From: Rufibacter sp. XAAS-G3-1
GTDB lineage: Bacteria > Bacteroidota > Bacteroidia > Cytophagales > Hymenobacteraceae
Assembly: GCF_013623775.1 (NCBI RefSeq)
Contig: NZ_JABFAM010000021.1
Location: 17,262-81,261 of the forward strand
Length of the DNA: 64,000 nucleotides
Direction: 5' to 3'
Shown here: positions 27,513-36,749 of the stretch, piece after piece
How positions within the stretch are numbered: the stretch's first letter is position 1
Layout: each line of letters starts with the position of its first letter
Notes under the pieces: generated by a model
Database searches by the model: none
What the model was told of the DNA's origin: nothing
The model's input: the letters and a program-made list of their open reading frames with translations, nothing else
Position numbers and translations under genes: made by a program

Positions 27513-28445
27513 ATGCAAACAATCCCCTTTTATATAGTAGACGTCTTCGCTGATGCGCCTTATAAAGGAAATCAGCTGGCGGTGTTTCTACGGGCCCAGA
27601 ACCTATCTACAAAGCAGATGCAGCAGATGGCGCAGGAAATAGGCTTCGCAGAATCTTCGTTCATTTTATCAGACGCACCCCTAGGGCAAGGCTTTGACAC
27701 CAGAATCTTCACGGTAGAGTATGAAGTGCCTTTTGCGGGTCATCCCACGCTGGGCACTGCCTTTGTGATCCAGCAATTCATCTTGCAGGAACAGGTACCA
27801 GCGCTAAACCTACAGCTGAAAGTGGGCCAGATACCGGTGTCCTTCACTTATTCCAACAACAAGCCAACGTTCTTGATGATGCGGCAAATCAATCCGAACT
27901 TCGGTGACCCGTTGGCCAAAGAACGCATGGCAGAGCTTCTTGGGGTATCCATTGAAGCGCTCCAGCCGGAGTTTCCCGTGCAGGAAGTCTCTACGGGTTT
28001 GCCGTTCCTGATTGTCCCGCTGCAGAAGTTGGCAGACATGCAGAGACTACGGCTACCGCCTGAGAGGCTCTTCGCTTTTCTTCAGGAACACGGCCTGTAC
28101 AAAGAGCAACGCCCCGATGGCCTCACGGTGGCGCTCTACTTCTTCTGCCCCGAAACCTATTCGCCCGATCATCAGGTGAACGCCCGCATGTTGGCGCTGG
28201 AAAACGGACAGGTCATTGAAGACGCCGCTACCGGAAGCGCCAATGGCTGTTTACTGGGATATCTCCTCAAGCACCGCTATTTCCAAAAGGACAATCTGGA
28301 ATTACTGGTAGAGCAAGGCTATGAAATCAACCGAAATGCCATCATCAAGCTGAAAGGCCAGGTAATCGCAGCAGATCAATATGAAGTGAACGTAGGCGGC
28401 CAGGTACAACTCATCGCGAAAGGAGAATGGCATGTTCCCTCTTAA
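27513..28445 (+). CDS. PhzF-family epimerase/isomerase
   Basis: A 310-residue protein of the PhzF/diaminopimelate-epimerase-like fold. It opens with IPFYIVDVFADAPYKGNQLAVF, carries the conserved glutamate in MAQEIGFAESSFIL, and has the DAATGSANGCLLGYLLKH motif near the C-terminus, both typical of PhzF proteins. Despite the name, most members are not linked to phenazine synthesis and the substrate is unknown here. It overlaps the next gene by 14 bases, so the two are likely co-translated. Confidence 0.88.
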   Translation: MQTIPFYIVDVFADAPYKGNQLAVFLRAQNLSTKQMQQMAQEIGFAESSFILSDAPLGQGFDTRIFTVEYEVPFAGHPTLGTAFVIQQFILQEQVPALNLQLKVGQIPVSFTYSNNKPTFLMMRQINPNFGDPLAKERMAELLGVSIEALQPEFPVQEVSTGLPFLIVPLQKLADMQRLRLPPERLFAFLQEHGLYKEQRPDGLTVALYFFCPETYSPDHQVNARMLALENGQVIEDAATGSANGCLLGYLLKHRYFQKDNLELLVEQGYEINRNAIIKLKGQVIAADQYEVNVGGQVQLIAKGEWHVPS

Positions 28446-29748
28446 CCTAAAAACCACCTTGAAAAGATTCGCCGCGTTTTTGCCCTCCCTACTGTTTCTG
28501 GTAACGTTTTCGGTGAGTTTTGCCCAAACAAGGCCTAAAACGGATTCCGTCTTCGTCCTGAAACCCAGCCAGGTGTTTGACGGACACCACCTGCAGAAAG
28601 ATTGGGTGGTGGTGGTGCAAGGCGAGCGCATTCTTGCCGCCGGGCCAGCCAAGACGGTATCCGTTCCACTGAATGCCCGCCAACTGGAACTGCCGGGACA
28701 AACGCTTCTGCCTGGTTTCATTGAGGGCCACTCCCACTTGCTGCTGCACCCGTACAATGAGACCTCGTGGAACGATCAGGTCTTGAAGGAAGCCGATGCC
28801 CTTCGGGTAGCCCGTGCCACGGTACACGCCCGCAATACGCTCTTGGCTGGCTTCACCACCGTGCGGGATCTTGGCTCAGAAGGGGCCGAGTACGCAGACG
28901 TTGGGCTGAAACAAGCCATTGACCAAGGCATTATCCCCGGGCCGCGCATGCTGGTGGCCGGGAAAGCGATGATCGCCACGGGCAGCTACGGCCCCAAAGG
29001 CTTTGATCCGGCGTTTGAGGTTCCGCAGGGGGCCGAGGCCGCCGATGGAGTAGACAACATCACCCGGGTAGTCAGGGATCAGATTGGCAAAGGGGCCGAT
29101 GTGGTGAAAGTCTACGCCGATTACCGCTGGGGCCCTAACGGCGAAGCCATGCCTACGTTTACCCTAACCGAGCTGAAACTGATTGTAGAGATTGCCGCCA
29201 GTAGCGGTCGCCCGGTGGTGGCCCATGCCAGCACACCCGAAGGCATGCGCCGCGCTGCCGAGGCCGGGGTGGAAACCATTGAACACGGCGACGGTGCCAC
29301 GCCCAAGGTCTTCAAATTGATGGCCCGCCAAAACGTGGCCCTCTGCCCCACCCTCGCCGCTGGCGATGCCATTCTCCAATACAACGGCTGGCGCAAAGGG
29401 CAAGACCCAGAACCTGCCCGCCTCACCCAGAAGCGCGCCAACTTCAAAGCCGCCCTAAAAGCCAAAGTACCCATTGTGGTGGGCGGTGACGTAGGGGTTT
29501 TCCCGCACGGCGACAATGCCCGCGAGATGGAGATGCTGGTAGACTACGGCATGCCTACCCTGGACGTGCTTCGCGCCGCCACCTCTGGCAACGCCAAACG
29601 CTTCCACCTGGACAACCGCCTGGGCACCATCAAAGCAGGCCTCTTAGCCGATTTGATTTCGGTTTCGGGAGATCCTACCACAGACATTACCGCTATCCGG
29701 AAGGTACAGTTGGTGATGAAAGGCGGCCACATCTACCGGCAACCCTAG
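28432..29748 (+). CDS. Exported amidohydrolase-family protein
   Basis: A 438-residue metal-dependent hydrolase with a signal peptide (LKTTLKRFAAFLPSLLFLVTFSVSFAQ), so it acts in the periplasm or outside. Amidohydrolase motifs are present in order: GQTLLPGFIEGHSHLLLH (HxH ligands), VVKVYADY (lysine position), VVAHASTPEGMRRAAEAG, TIEHGD, and VGGDVGVFPHGDNAREMEML (aspartate). It ends in the small beta-sandwich domain (RLGTIKAGLLADLISVSGDP). Relatives include imidazolonepropionase-like and prolidase-like enzymes; the substrate is uncertain. The start overlaps the PhzF gene. Confidence 0.88.
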   Translation: MFPLNLKTTLKRFAAFLPSLLFLVTFSVSFAQTRPKTDSVFVLKPSQVFDGHHLQKDWVVVVQGERILAAGPAKTVSVPLNARQLELPGQTLLPGFIEGHSHLLLHPYNETSWNDQVLKEADALRVARATVHARNTLLAGFTTVRDLGSEGAEYADVGLKQAIDQGIIPGPRMLVAGKAMIATGSYGPKGFDPAFEVPQGAEAADGVDNITRVVRDQIGKGADVVKVYADYRWGPNGEAMPTFTLTELKLIVEIAASSGRPVVAHASTPEGMRRAAEAGVETIEHGDGATPKVFKLMARQNVALCPTLAAGDAILQYNGWRKGQDPEPARLTQKRANFKAALKAKVPIVVGGDVGVFPHGDNAREMEMLVDYGMPTLDVLRAATSGNAKRFHLDNRLGTIKAGLLADLISVSGDPTTDITAIRKVQLVMKGGHIYRQP

Positions 29749-29974
29749 CCAAAGATCAACTCTCCTCAAAGACTCCCTTTTTGAGCTTGTTTTCAGAAAA
29801 ACAGGGTTAAAGCAGAGCCTTTTGCAAGTATGGGTAGGTTCTTATGCCGATGCCACCTGATTTGAGTCCACCCCTTACATGCGCTGATCTTGAAGAGAAA
29901 AATAACAAACCTCTTCTATGGCGCGGAAGTAAATCTGCGCCATAGGACGTGTACCGCAACCCACCCTTTTCGCC

Positions 29975-30131
29975 GTTGCTGGTGTTCTCCCCATAGCCGT
30001 CAGGCTAAGAAGGAATGTGTACGACGTTACAGGGTAACGTCGCTACGGAATACCCGGCCATGTAGCCTCGTTACCCTGTAACGAGGTACTTGTGCCCTTA
30101 GCCTGACGGCTATGGTGTGATCACCAGCAAC
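29975..30131 (+). repeat. Dispersed repeat family 4, copy B
   Basis: Inverted ends of about 34 bp (starting GTTGCTGGTG, ending CACCAGCAAC) enclose CGACGTTAC/GTAACGTCG and CCTCGTTAC/GTAACGAGG hairpins. It matches 5188-5360 but is shorter between the inner hairpin and the right arm. The rest of the spacer 29749-30381 has only a hairpin at 30183-30205 and the palindrome below. Confidence 0.8.
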
Positions 30132-30302
30132 TTCTACTCAGTTCAGTTTGATGGAAGTTTTAAGAAGGGAGCCGATAAAGGATTGTTGGTGATAACACCA
30201 ACAATGGCCCGGAAAAATGGCACGCAAACCCAGAACGCCAGAACGCCTCCTTCTTCTCTACAATTATGAAGAAGACTTTTTAAGGTAATTGAGTATTAGA
30301 CC

Positions 30303-30364
30303 AAACGAAGAACCCGTTTTAGGCCTGTTTTTCTAAAAACGAGCCTAAAACGGGTTCTTCGTTT
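30303..30364. terminator. Bidirectional terminator palindrome (family 5)
   Basis: Arms AAACGAAGAACCCGTTTTAG and CTAAAACGGGTTCTTCGTTT are perfect complements around GCCTGTTTTTCTAAAAACGAG. It ends 18 bases from the stop of the minus-strand beta-propeller gene, as expected of its terminator. It is the longest family 5 member seen. Confidence 0.8.
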
Positions 30365-30381
30365 AGTTTAAAGCTTTCTTC

Positions 30382-31269
30382 TTACTGGTTCGCGACAAAA
30401 CTTAGATGGGTTCCCTTGGGGCTCACCGCCAATCTGGTGATATGCTTGACCCCGTATTGGCTGAAGTCTGCAATCTCTGTCCAACGTTGCGGGGTACCTG
30501 GGCGAAACGCATAAAGCTTGGCACCTTGCGCCATGAGTAGAAGTCCGTCTGGCAACCACGCGAAATCCTGGATGCCCGGTAAGGCCTGAATAAGCACCTG
30601 CCGTTCTCCTGTTTTCAGGTTCCATTGCCTGATTTCCGCTACTGAATCTGAGACAGGTACCAGGTAAGAAATGGCGGGTATCCGAGGCACTTTATGCAGA
30701 CTTCGGCCTATGGATTCTTCCAACTTTACAGTTGTCTTGGTACTGGGCACTGCCAAATGCAGGCTCATAGGCGGTTGCTCTGGAAACGCCGCCACCAGCA
30801 ACGTGTCTTGGTTATACCATACATGGTACCCAATCAACTGAGGCATCTCCAGCAACAGGGCAGGCTGACTGGTTCCGGCTTTCAGCGGGAAACGCCATAG
30901 ATGCTGCTCTTTTCCGCGCACCACAGAGAAACTTTTCCCGTCTGGTGTCACCAAGGGGGAATATTCTGCTTCTGGCGTATTGGTGAGTTGCTGGGTTTTC
31001 TTCCTTGCCAGAAAATACTGGAAAATATTGGTCTGCTGTCCATCCCGCTGTGAGGTAAACAGAATAGACTTCCCGTCTGGCGTAAAGCTGGGCTGATTGT
31101 CATAGCCGGGCCGTTGGGTAATATTAGTCGGTACCCCAACCTGTACGTCTTCCTTCTGGCTTTTTAGCGTGACCAGAAATACCTCAGTGTCTGGAATACC
31201 CTGCGCGGTCGCACCTGTCCCCCACATACCCAACAGCCAAGTACAAATGATTCGTTTAAGTGGAGCCAT
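30382..31269 (-). CDS. Secreted TolB-like WD40/PD40 beta-propeller protein
   Basis: A 295-residue protein with a signal peptide (IICTWLLGMWGTGATAQ). PD40-type repeats include YDNQPSFTPDGKSILFTSQRDGQQTNIFQY and EAEYSPLVTPDGKSFSVVRGKEQHLWRF. These form a TolB-like beta-propeller that usually mediates binding rather than catalysis. The C-terminal part has weaker repeats ending FVANQ. It stands alone; no TonB or Pal partner is nearby. Function beyond binding cannot be read. Confidence 0.8.
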   Translation of the reverse strand: MAPLKRIICTWLLGMWGTGATAQGIPDTEVFLVTLKSQKEDVQVGVPTNITQRPGYDNQPSFTPDGKSILFTSQRDGQQTNIFQYFLARKKTQQLTNTPEAEYSPLVTPDGKSFSVVRGKEQHLWRFPLKAGTSQPALLLEMPQLIGYHVWYNQDTLLVAAFPEQPPMSLHLAVPSTKTTVKLEESIGRSLHKVPRIPAISYLVPVSDSVAEIRQWNLKTGERQVLIQALPGIQDFAWLPDGLLLMAQGAKLYAFRPGTPQRWTEIADFSQYGVKHITRLAVSPKGTHLSFVANQ

Positions 31270-31462
31270 ATTTTTGGTTGAACGCTTTATCTGTATTTAA
31301 CATAAACTATTAACTAAGGACACATATAGAATTACTCCGCCCCCACTTCTTTCAAGTGATTACATTAAAAGTAAACTTACCTGAAAGAAAGGCATACTAG
31401 CACATTAGGCTGGAATAAACAAAAGAGCGCCTCCCTACCCAGGGAGACGCTCTTTTGTTTTA

Positions 31463-31517
31463 AGAGCTTGTTTAACTTTCATCTTTGCGCTGCAAACCTA
31501 AAATGTAAACAAGCTCT
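31463..31517 (+). repeat. Family 1 MITE-like element, copy C (internally deleted)
   Basis: Only 55 bp remain: the left end AGAGCTTGTTTAA plus TTTGCGCTGCAAA and the right end TAAACAAGCTCT. The whole centre is missing, leaving both inverted ends intact. Confidence 0.85.
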
Positions 31518-31550
31518 AAACCGATTTCCAGAAAACGGCCATGAAATGGA

Positions 31551-32249
31551 TTATACTTCCTCGGCCTTCAGTTCTTTCAACTCCTTCATAGGTCTGAGGA
31601 AGAAATCATTCAGGGGTTTGACTGCTTTCATCGCCGCCAGGCATTCCTCATAAAGGCGCTCACTGGTGACTACTTCATCTGGGAGCATGTAGGTGGTGTT
31701 CCAGCTTTTGTGCCGAAGCAGGTCAATGGCGGGGTTTTCACTGTCATAGCCTTTGGGGGTGGTTTTCAGTTTCTCGCCGCCCAGGCCCGCGTAGTATTTC
31801 TGGAACGAAGGACTGTGGAGAATTCCTTTCAGCTCATCATAATTGTAGTCAATCTCCTGCCGGATGGCCTTCAGTTCCGGAGCCGGGGGCATCCAGACAC
31901 CGCCCGCCAGAAAAGACCCATCATTGGGGCTGATGTGCAGGTAAAAACCGGGGTTGATGGTCTTGCGGCCGCCCTCGGCCAGGTAGGCGCAGATGTGGTC
32001 TTTGTAAGGACGTTTGTCGGTGGAGAAACGCACATCGCGATAAATGCGGAACATGAGGTCTTTGGGCTCCTGTCCTTCCAGGGCTGGCTCAAACGCGGAC
32101 GCCCCTTTGAGCAAGGTTTTCAGAAAAGAGATAAAATCCAGGCGGGCGGCATCATAGCGGCTGCGGTTCTGCTCAAACCAATCGCGCTGGTTGTGCTGCC
32201 GCAAGTCCCGGATAAATTCTAAGGTAGACGGATCTAGGTGTTTCTTCAT
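31551..32249 (-). CDS. DUF2461 domain protein
   Basis: From the ATG at 32249 (MKKHLDPSTLEFIRDLRQHNQRDWFEQNRSRYD) the product is 232 residues. The opening L-FL-L--NN-R-WF pattern followed by MFRIYRDVRFSTDKRPYKDH and GFYLHISPNDGSFLAGGVWMPP is the DUF2461/TIGR02453 signature. The fold is thought to resemble a small enzyme, but no activity is established. The frame continues to 32357 without a better start, so the shorter one is preferred. Confidence 0.88.
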   Translation of the reverse strand: MKKHLDPSTLEFIRDLRQHNQRDWFEQNRSRYDAARLDFISFLKTLLKGASAFEPALEGQEPKDLMFRIYRDVRFSTDKRPYKDHICAYLAEGGRKTINPGFYLHISPNDGSFLAGGVWMPPAPELKAIRQEIDYNYDELKGILHSPSFQKYYAGLGGEKLKTTPKGYDSENPAIDLLRHKSWNTTYMLPDEVVTSERLYEECLAAMKAVKPLNDFFLRPMKELKELKAEEV

Positions 32250-32438
32250 GAGGTCTTGTAAGATTGGCAAATTGCCCTGGGTTGAAAACAAGTGCGCGGC
32301 AAAGTAAGTTCTACGCACCCCGCCCCGTAGGCTGGAAAGGTTTGTTCCCGTTTTCAAGTGATTTTACAGAAAACAGCCTCAAAACCGGATTGCCTGCAAA
32401 AAGGGGGTATAAACCTGACCTTACGCAAAACTGGCGGT

Positions 32439-32543
32439 GGTTCCCGGCGAGTCTGGAGACTCACTTCATCCTTTGTCACGAGACGGGAGTCTCGCGCCAG
32501 TTGGTTTTAAACCTGTGAGGTCTTGGAGACCTCACAGGTTTTC
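32439..32543 (+). repeat. Dispersed repeat family 2, copy D
   Basis: Intact copy: GGTTCCCGGCGAGTCTGGAG at the left, GTCTCGCGCCAGTTGG in the middle, and hairpin AACCTGTGAGGTCT / AGACCTCACAGGTT at the right. The following 100 bases match copy C. Together with the spacer 32250-32810 this region has no gene. Confidence 0.8.
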
Positions 32544-32810
32544 GTGTTTTGGGCCTGTTTTCCGCGATGCCGCTTGCTCCAAAGACCTTGTAGTGTCTTT
32601 AGACCTACGAGTGTCTGCTCCGATGCCGTTTCCAGCCTGTTTTCCTTAAACCTTCCCCAAAAGAAACCTGCAGCCGTTGGCCAACATTAAACGCACGTTT
32701 CCGTTCTGCTGGTATCTGCGGGCTGTTTCTTTGGCAGCGGCGTTTACCTACCCTGGCAGACTGGGGAATGACACGCAACTCTCGCTAATGCAGGGATGCG
32801 GATTCGGCTA

Positions 32811-33635
32811 CTACCTACTGCTGTTTCCCATCACGTACATTTCCTCTAAGGTAGGGTGCACGCTGCCTCCTTCGGGCTCCAGAGTGACGGCAAAGGCCTG
32901 GGCTTCCTCAATGGACTTCATCCGGAGAAGGGTGCTTTCCGTGGCTTTCACTACCCCGGCATCAATCGGTTTGCCTTGCGCCAGGGCCCAAAGCTGGTAT
33001 TGGCGGCCCGAGGGTGCCGCCGGTAAGTTGGCGGGATCAAAATACACTTCTTTGGTTTCCTGGTTCCAGAAGACAGTGGCCTGCGCCTGGGGGTGCTGGG
33101 TTACTCCTTTTAACTGCACCGCCAGCGTCTGCGGATTGCGCAGCACGCCCAGTAAATTCTCTGATTGCAGGCTCCGGTTCTCTAGCTGATGCACCTGCAA
33201 GGCATACTGCCGGGTGGTCTGTTGGGCAGTGAGCAGTTCATGGCGGGTATCACGCAGGCGGCTGTATAAGTACACGTTGGCGGCGGCACTCAGCACCAAG
33301 AGAATGACAGCCGCTATTTGCCACCAACGGCTGGTTTCTCTGGCGGAAGTACTGGCAGCAGCAGGATTCAGGGGCAAGACCTTTCCGGCGGAGGCGGTGC
33401 TGGTTTCTGCGGTGGCCTGTAGGTGACGTAAAATCTGTTTTTCCAATTCGGGGCGCGGAGCCTGGGCATGGGTGAGCGCATACGCTTCCATGGTCTGCAG
33501 GCACTCCTCCAGGGCGGTGCGCACGGCGGGGTGCTGCGCGGCCAGGCGCTCCACTTCCTCGCTTTCTGCGGGCGTGAGGCCACCGGCTGCGTACAGCTCC
33601 AGTACTCCTGAATCTATGTACTCCTGTGTATTCAA
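32811..33635 (-). CDS. Anti-sigma factor (RskA-like)
   Basis: A 274-residue single-pass membrane protein. The N-terminal cytoplasmic part (YIDSGVLELYAAGGLTPAESEEVERLAAQHPAV) is the anti-sigma zinc-finger-like region of RskA-type proteins. One membrane helix follows at about residues 105-123 (WWQIAAVILLVLSAAANVYLY). The periplasmic domain has the RskA signature TVFWNQETKEVYFDPANLPAAPSGRQYQLWALAQGKPIDAGV. It would sequester the sigma factor encoded two bases upstream and release it on envelope signals. Confidence 0.9.
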   Translation of the reverse strand: MNTQEYIDSGVLELYAAGGLTPAESEEVERLAAQHPAVRTALEECLQTMEAYALTHAQAPRPELEKQILRHLQATAETSTASAGKVLPLNPAAASTSARETSRWWQIAAVILLVLSAAANVYLYSRLRDTRHELLTAQQTTRQYALQVHQLENRSLQSENLLGVLRNPQTLAVQLKGVTQHPQAQATVFWNQETKEVYFDPANLPAAPSGRQYQLWALAQGKPIDAGVVKATESTLLRMKSIEEAQAFAVTLEPEGGSVHPTLEEMYVMGNSSR

Positions 33636-33637
33636 CT

Positions 33638-34186
33638 CTATTTGATTAATTTGCTCAAGAACTTGATGGCCATCCGGGCCCGGGTTTTCACGGTGCCTAG
33701 CGGAATGTTTAACTCTTCGGCCACCTCACTTTGGGTGAAACCGTTAAAATACATCAAATCTATGATAACTTTTTGATCTGGGTTCAATTGCCCGGTCATT
33801 TCCTGTATCCCAATGTGGTCTGGTTTGATGCCGTCTGCGCTCACCAGGTGAGACGTAACCGTGTTTTCCATGGGCTGCGTCTTTGAACCTACGCGATATT
33901 GCTTGGAGCGGATTTTGTCAATCGCCAAGTTTCGGGAGATGTTCAGCATCCAGGTGAAGAGCCTCCCTTTCTGCTCGTCATAGGTAGGGAAAGCAGTCCA
34001 GATCTTCACGAAGCTTTCCTGCAGAACGTCCTCGGCCACTTCTTCCTGCTTCACAATACGGAGGATCACCCCGTACAGCGCCGCCGAGTAGTTACGGTAA
34101 AGGAGCGTGATGGCCCGTGGGTTCTGCGCCCGTAATTGCGCAACCAGCTCCTCTTCAGAAGTATTGTTCAAAGTTGAGTCCAACAA
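33638..34186 (-). CDS. ECF-type RNA polymerase sigma-70 factor (SigK-like)
   Basis: A 182-residue ECF sigma factor. Region 2 is LYRNYSAALYGVILRIVKQEEVAEDVLQESFVKIWTAFPTYDEQKGRLFTWMLNISRNLAID, and region 4 is LNPDQKVIIDLMYFNGFTQSEVAEELNIPLGTVKTRARMAIKFL. The stop lies two bases before the anti-sigma gene, forming a classic sigma/anti-sigma pair. It is transcribed divergently from the semialdehyde dehydrogenase gene, so it may control that intergenic region, though no target motif is visible. Confidence 0.92.
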   Translation of the reverse strand: MLDSTLNNTSEEELVAQLRAQNPRAITLLYRNYSAALYGVILRIVKQEEVAEDVLQESFVKIWTAFPTYDEQKGRLFTWMLNISRNLAIDKIRSKQYRVGSKTQPMENTVTSHLVSADGIKPDHIGIQEMTGQLNPDQKVIIDLMYFNGFTQSEVAEELNIPLGTVKTRARMAIKFLSKLIK

Positions 34187-34396
34187 ATAAGATCTTTAGG
34201 CCAGAAGGCAGTGGTGACGGAAGCAGGGGAGGCGAAAGTTCCCTCCTTTACGTAACTCTTTTAACACGGTTAGGTACAATATGTTTTGAAGAACTATTTA
34301 TCGGCGAAAGCCATGTTCGTATTTTTACGGGCAATGCCCCTGCGCGTTAGGCACCATCGGCTCCAAATAAGTACTTAATCTTAATCAATCCCTCAC

Positions 34397-35776
34397 ATGC
34401 CCATTCAATCCCTTAATCCATACACCAATACCGTTGAGAAAACCTTTGAACCAGCCACGCCGCAGGAGATTGAGGAAACGCTGCGCCGCGCAGATTCGGC
34501 CTTCCAAACCTGGCGCACCACTTCCTTTTCGCAACGGTCTACGTTAATGCAACGCGCCGGCGGTGAGCTGGCGGGCAACACAGACTATTACGCCCGCCTC
34601 ATCTCCCTGGAGATGGGCAAACCCCTGGCGCAGGCCCGCGGCGAAATACACAAATGCGCCACGGTCTGCCACTACTACGCCCAGCACGCCGAGGAATTCC
34701 TACGCGAGGAGGACATCAGAACCAGTGCCGTCCGCAGTTTTATCTCCTATGAACCGCTGGGCACTATTCTGGCCGTTATGCCCTGGAATTTCCCTTTCTG
34801 GCAGGTGTTCCGGTTTGCGGCACCGGCCTTGATGGCGGGCAACGTGGGTTTACTGAAACACGCCTCCAACGTACCGCAGTGCGCACTGGCCATTCAGGAA
34901 GTGTTTGACAAAGTAGGGTTTCCCAAAGGCTGCTTCCAGTCGGTGCTGGTTGGCTCTAAGGAAGTGGAGCAGTTGATAAAAGACGACCGCGTGAAAGCCG
35001 TGACCTTGACCGGGAGCGAAGGGGCCGGGGCCAAAGTTGCCTCGGTGGCCGGAAACGAGATAAAGAAAACCGTGCTGGAACTGGGCGGTTCTGATGCCTT
35101 TGTGGTGTTAGCCGATGTAGACGTGGAAGCCGTAGCCCAGAAAGCGGCCAGCGCCCGCCTGATCAATACCGGCCAGAGCTGCATTGCCGCCAAACGGTTT
35201 ATTCTGGAGAAGCCCATTGCCGAGGCGTTTCTGGCCGAATTTTCCAAAAACATGCAGAAAAAGCGCACGGGCAATCCGCTGGAAGACGAGGACATTGACT
35301 ACGGCCCCCTGGCGCGCGTTGACCTGGCCCGTGAACTCACCCACCAGGTGGAACGCTCCGTGGCCGCCGGGGCCAGACTCTACCTCCAAGGCGGCCAGCC
35401 CGACCCTGACCAAGCCCTTTTCCACCCAACTATCTTAACAAACATTGAGCGCGGAAACCCTGCCTACGAAGAAGAGTTCTTCGGCCCGGTGGCCTTGGTG
35501 TTCATTGCCGAAGACGCAGAAGATGCCATCCGGATTGCCAACGACTCGCCTTTCGGCCTGGGCGGCTCCATCTGGACGAAGGATATCACACGCGGGCAGG
35601 AACTGGCCAAACAGGTAGAAGCCGGGGCGGTGTTCGTGAATACCATTGTGGCCTCTGACCCAGCCTTGCCGTTTGGCGGCGTAAAGAAATCTGGCTACGG
35701 CCGGGAGCTGTCTTACCTGGGCATCCGGGAATTTGTGAACCAGAAAACGATCTGGGTAGGCGAACCCCAGGAGTAG
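34397..35776 (+). CDS. NAD(P)-dependent succinate-semialdehyde dehydrogenase-type ALDH
   Basis: A 459-residue aldehyde dehydrogenase. Motifs include PWNFPFWQVFRFAAPALMAGN (cofactor/proline-asparagine region), VTLTGSEGAGAKVA, the general-base glutamate in VLELGGSDAFVVL and the nucleophile cysteine in NTGQSCIAAKRF. The C-terminus AGAVFVNTIVASDPALPFGGVKKSGYGRE is typical of the short SSADH (Sad/YneI-like) branch. It would oxidise succinate semialdehyde to succinate, although related aldehydes are possible. It is divergent from the ECF sigma gene. Confidence 0.88.
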   Translation: MPIQSLNPYTNTVEKTFEPATPQEIEETLRRADSAFQTWRTTSFSQRSTLMQRAGGELAGNTDYYARLISLEMGKPLAQARGEIHKCATVCHYYAQHAEEFLREEDIRTSAVRSFISYEPLGTILAVMPWNFPFWQVFRFAAPALMAGNVGLLKHASNVPQCALAIQEVFDKVGFPKGCFQSVLVGSKEVEQLIKDDRVKAVTLTGSEGAGAKVASVAGNEIKKTVLELGGSDAFVVLADVDVEAVAQKAASARLINTGQSCIAAKRFILEKPIAEAFLAEFSKNMQKKRTGNPLEDEDIDYGPLARVDLARELTHQVERSVAAGARLYLQGGQPDPDQALFHPTILTNIERGNPAYEEEFFGPVALVFIAEDAEDAIRIANDSPFGLGGSIWTKDITRGQELAKQVEAGAVFVNTIVASDPALPFGGVKKSGYGRELSYLGIREFVNQKTIWVGEPQE

Positions 35777-35828
35777 CCTGCTGAGCGATGCAGTAATTTT
35801 TAACTCCTTGCATCAGCAGCAGCAAGTA

Positions 35829-35990
35829 AGAGCATATTTAAATTTCATCTTTGCGCTGCAAATTGCCATAAAAAGAACCTGCGTTCGCGGTTGCGTTGCA
35901 CCATAGTGCTGCTACGCGGCTCAAAAAACCCTTCCGCAGAACCTTTCTCTGACAATTTTCGCCAGCAAACCTGAAATTTAAACAAGCTCT
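35829..35990 (+). repeat. Family 1 MITE-like element, copy D
   Basis: A 162-bp full-length copy with ends AGAGCATATTTAAA and TTTAAACAAGCTCT, in the same orientation as copy A and about 90 percent alike by eye. The left end has drifted by a few bases. Confidence 0.85.
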
Positions 35991-36151
35991 AAAGCCCTTT
36001 CCTGCAATCTACAGGGAAGGGCTTTACTTTGCTGCCCATTTATATAAAGATAAATTGTAAACCTGTTTAAGATAGATTTCTGACTGTATCAAAGTTCTTT
36101 CGGTTTCACAGCGCGACCAGACCTCCCTGAAAAAGGCCTGTTTTCTGGAAA

Positions 36152-36376
36152 CTAGCCAAAAAACCGCCTGACAACCCAAAGTACCAAACTGAACAAGACA
36201 CTGAGCAGCAACATGGTGGTAAAAGGGGCAAACACTTTGAAGCCGGGCCGTTCCACCCGCACATCGCCGGGCAGGCGTCCAAACCAATCCAGGCGCGGGC
36301 CTACCAGCCAAAGCAGCAATCCTACTCCCGCTATCACCAATCCCAGAATGACCAAGTATTTCCCTAGCGGTTGCAT
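36152..36376 (-). CDS. Small two-helix membrane protein, DUF2905-like
   Basis: A 74-residue protein with two membrane segments (about residues 7-25 and 51-70) joined by a short loop containing LDWFGRLPGDVRVERPGFKVFAP. The GRLPGD-I-hinge followed by a P-T- start of helix two is the DUF2905 pattern. Function unknown. It stands alone, with a family 5 palindrome overlapping its 3' end (36129-36165). Confidence 0.82.
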   Translation of the reverse strand: MQPLGKYLVILGLVIAGVGLLLWLVGPRLDWFGRLPGDVRVERPGFKVFAPFTTMLLLSVLFSLVLWVVRRFFG

Positions 36377-36749
36377 TTTCTGAGTGTTTTAGACTTCACT
36401 AGCAAGGCATTTCAGTTTTGGGGAAACAATCCCCCTTCCCCTCTTCTACGTCTGGAATATTTTTTTCGCTCTACCCCTAGCGTGTGTATTAGAGACCAAC
36501 CAGACAGTAAACGCTGGTGCTTTGTCTATGAGGCAATAGAGCTTCTTCGTTTTACTTCTACTTTCTGAAAAACAGAGCCAAAACAGCCGGCAACCCGCAC
36601 AACCCCAGGTACATTTTCCACTAAGAGCCTACCTCTTCTGAACAGGCTCCAGGTAAATGCCAAGTCAAACTACTTCTTCAACCATCTGAAATAATACTAT
36701 CTTTGAAGCCATCAAGAACGCTTGACGTTGATCTATTAAACCTGTTCCC
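36377..36749. other. Spacer upstream of kdsB
   Basis: No gene is seen in 373 bases. A TATCTTTG element at 36698-36705, 45 bases before kdsB, fits the Bacteroidota -7 consensus, but a matching TTG at the -33 spacing is not clear. A degenerate family 5 half-palindrome lies near 36562-36590. Confidence 0.5.
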
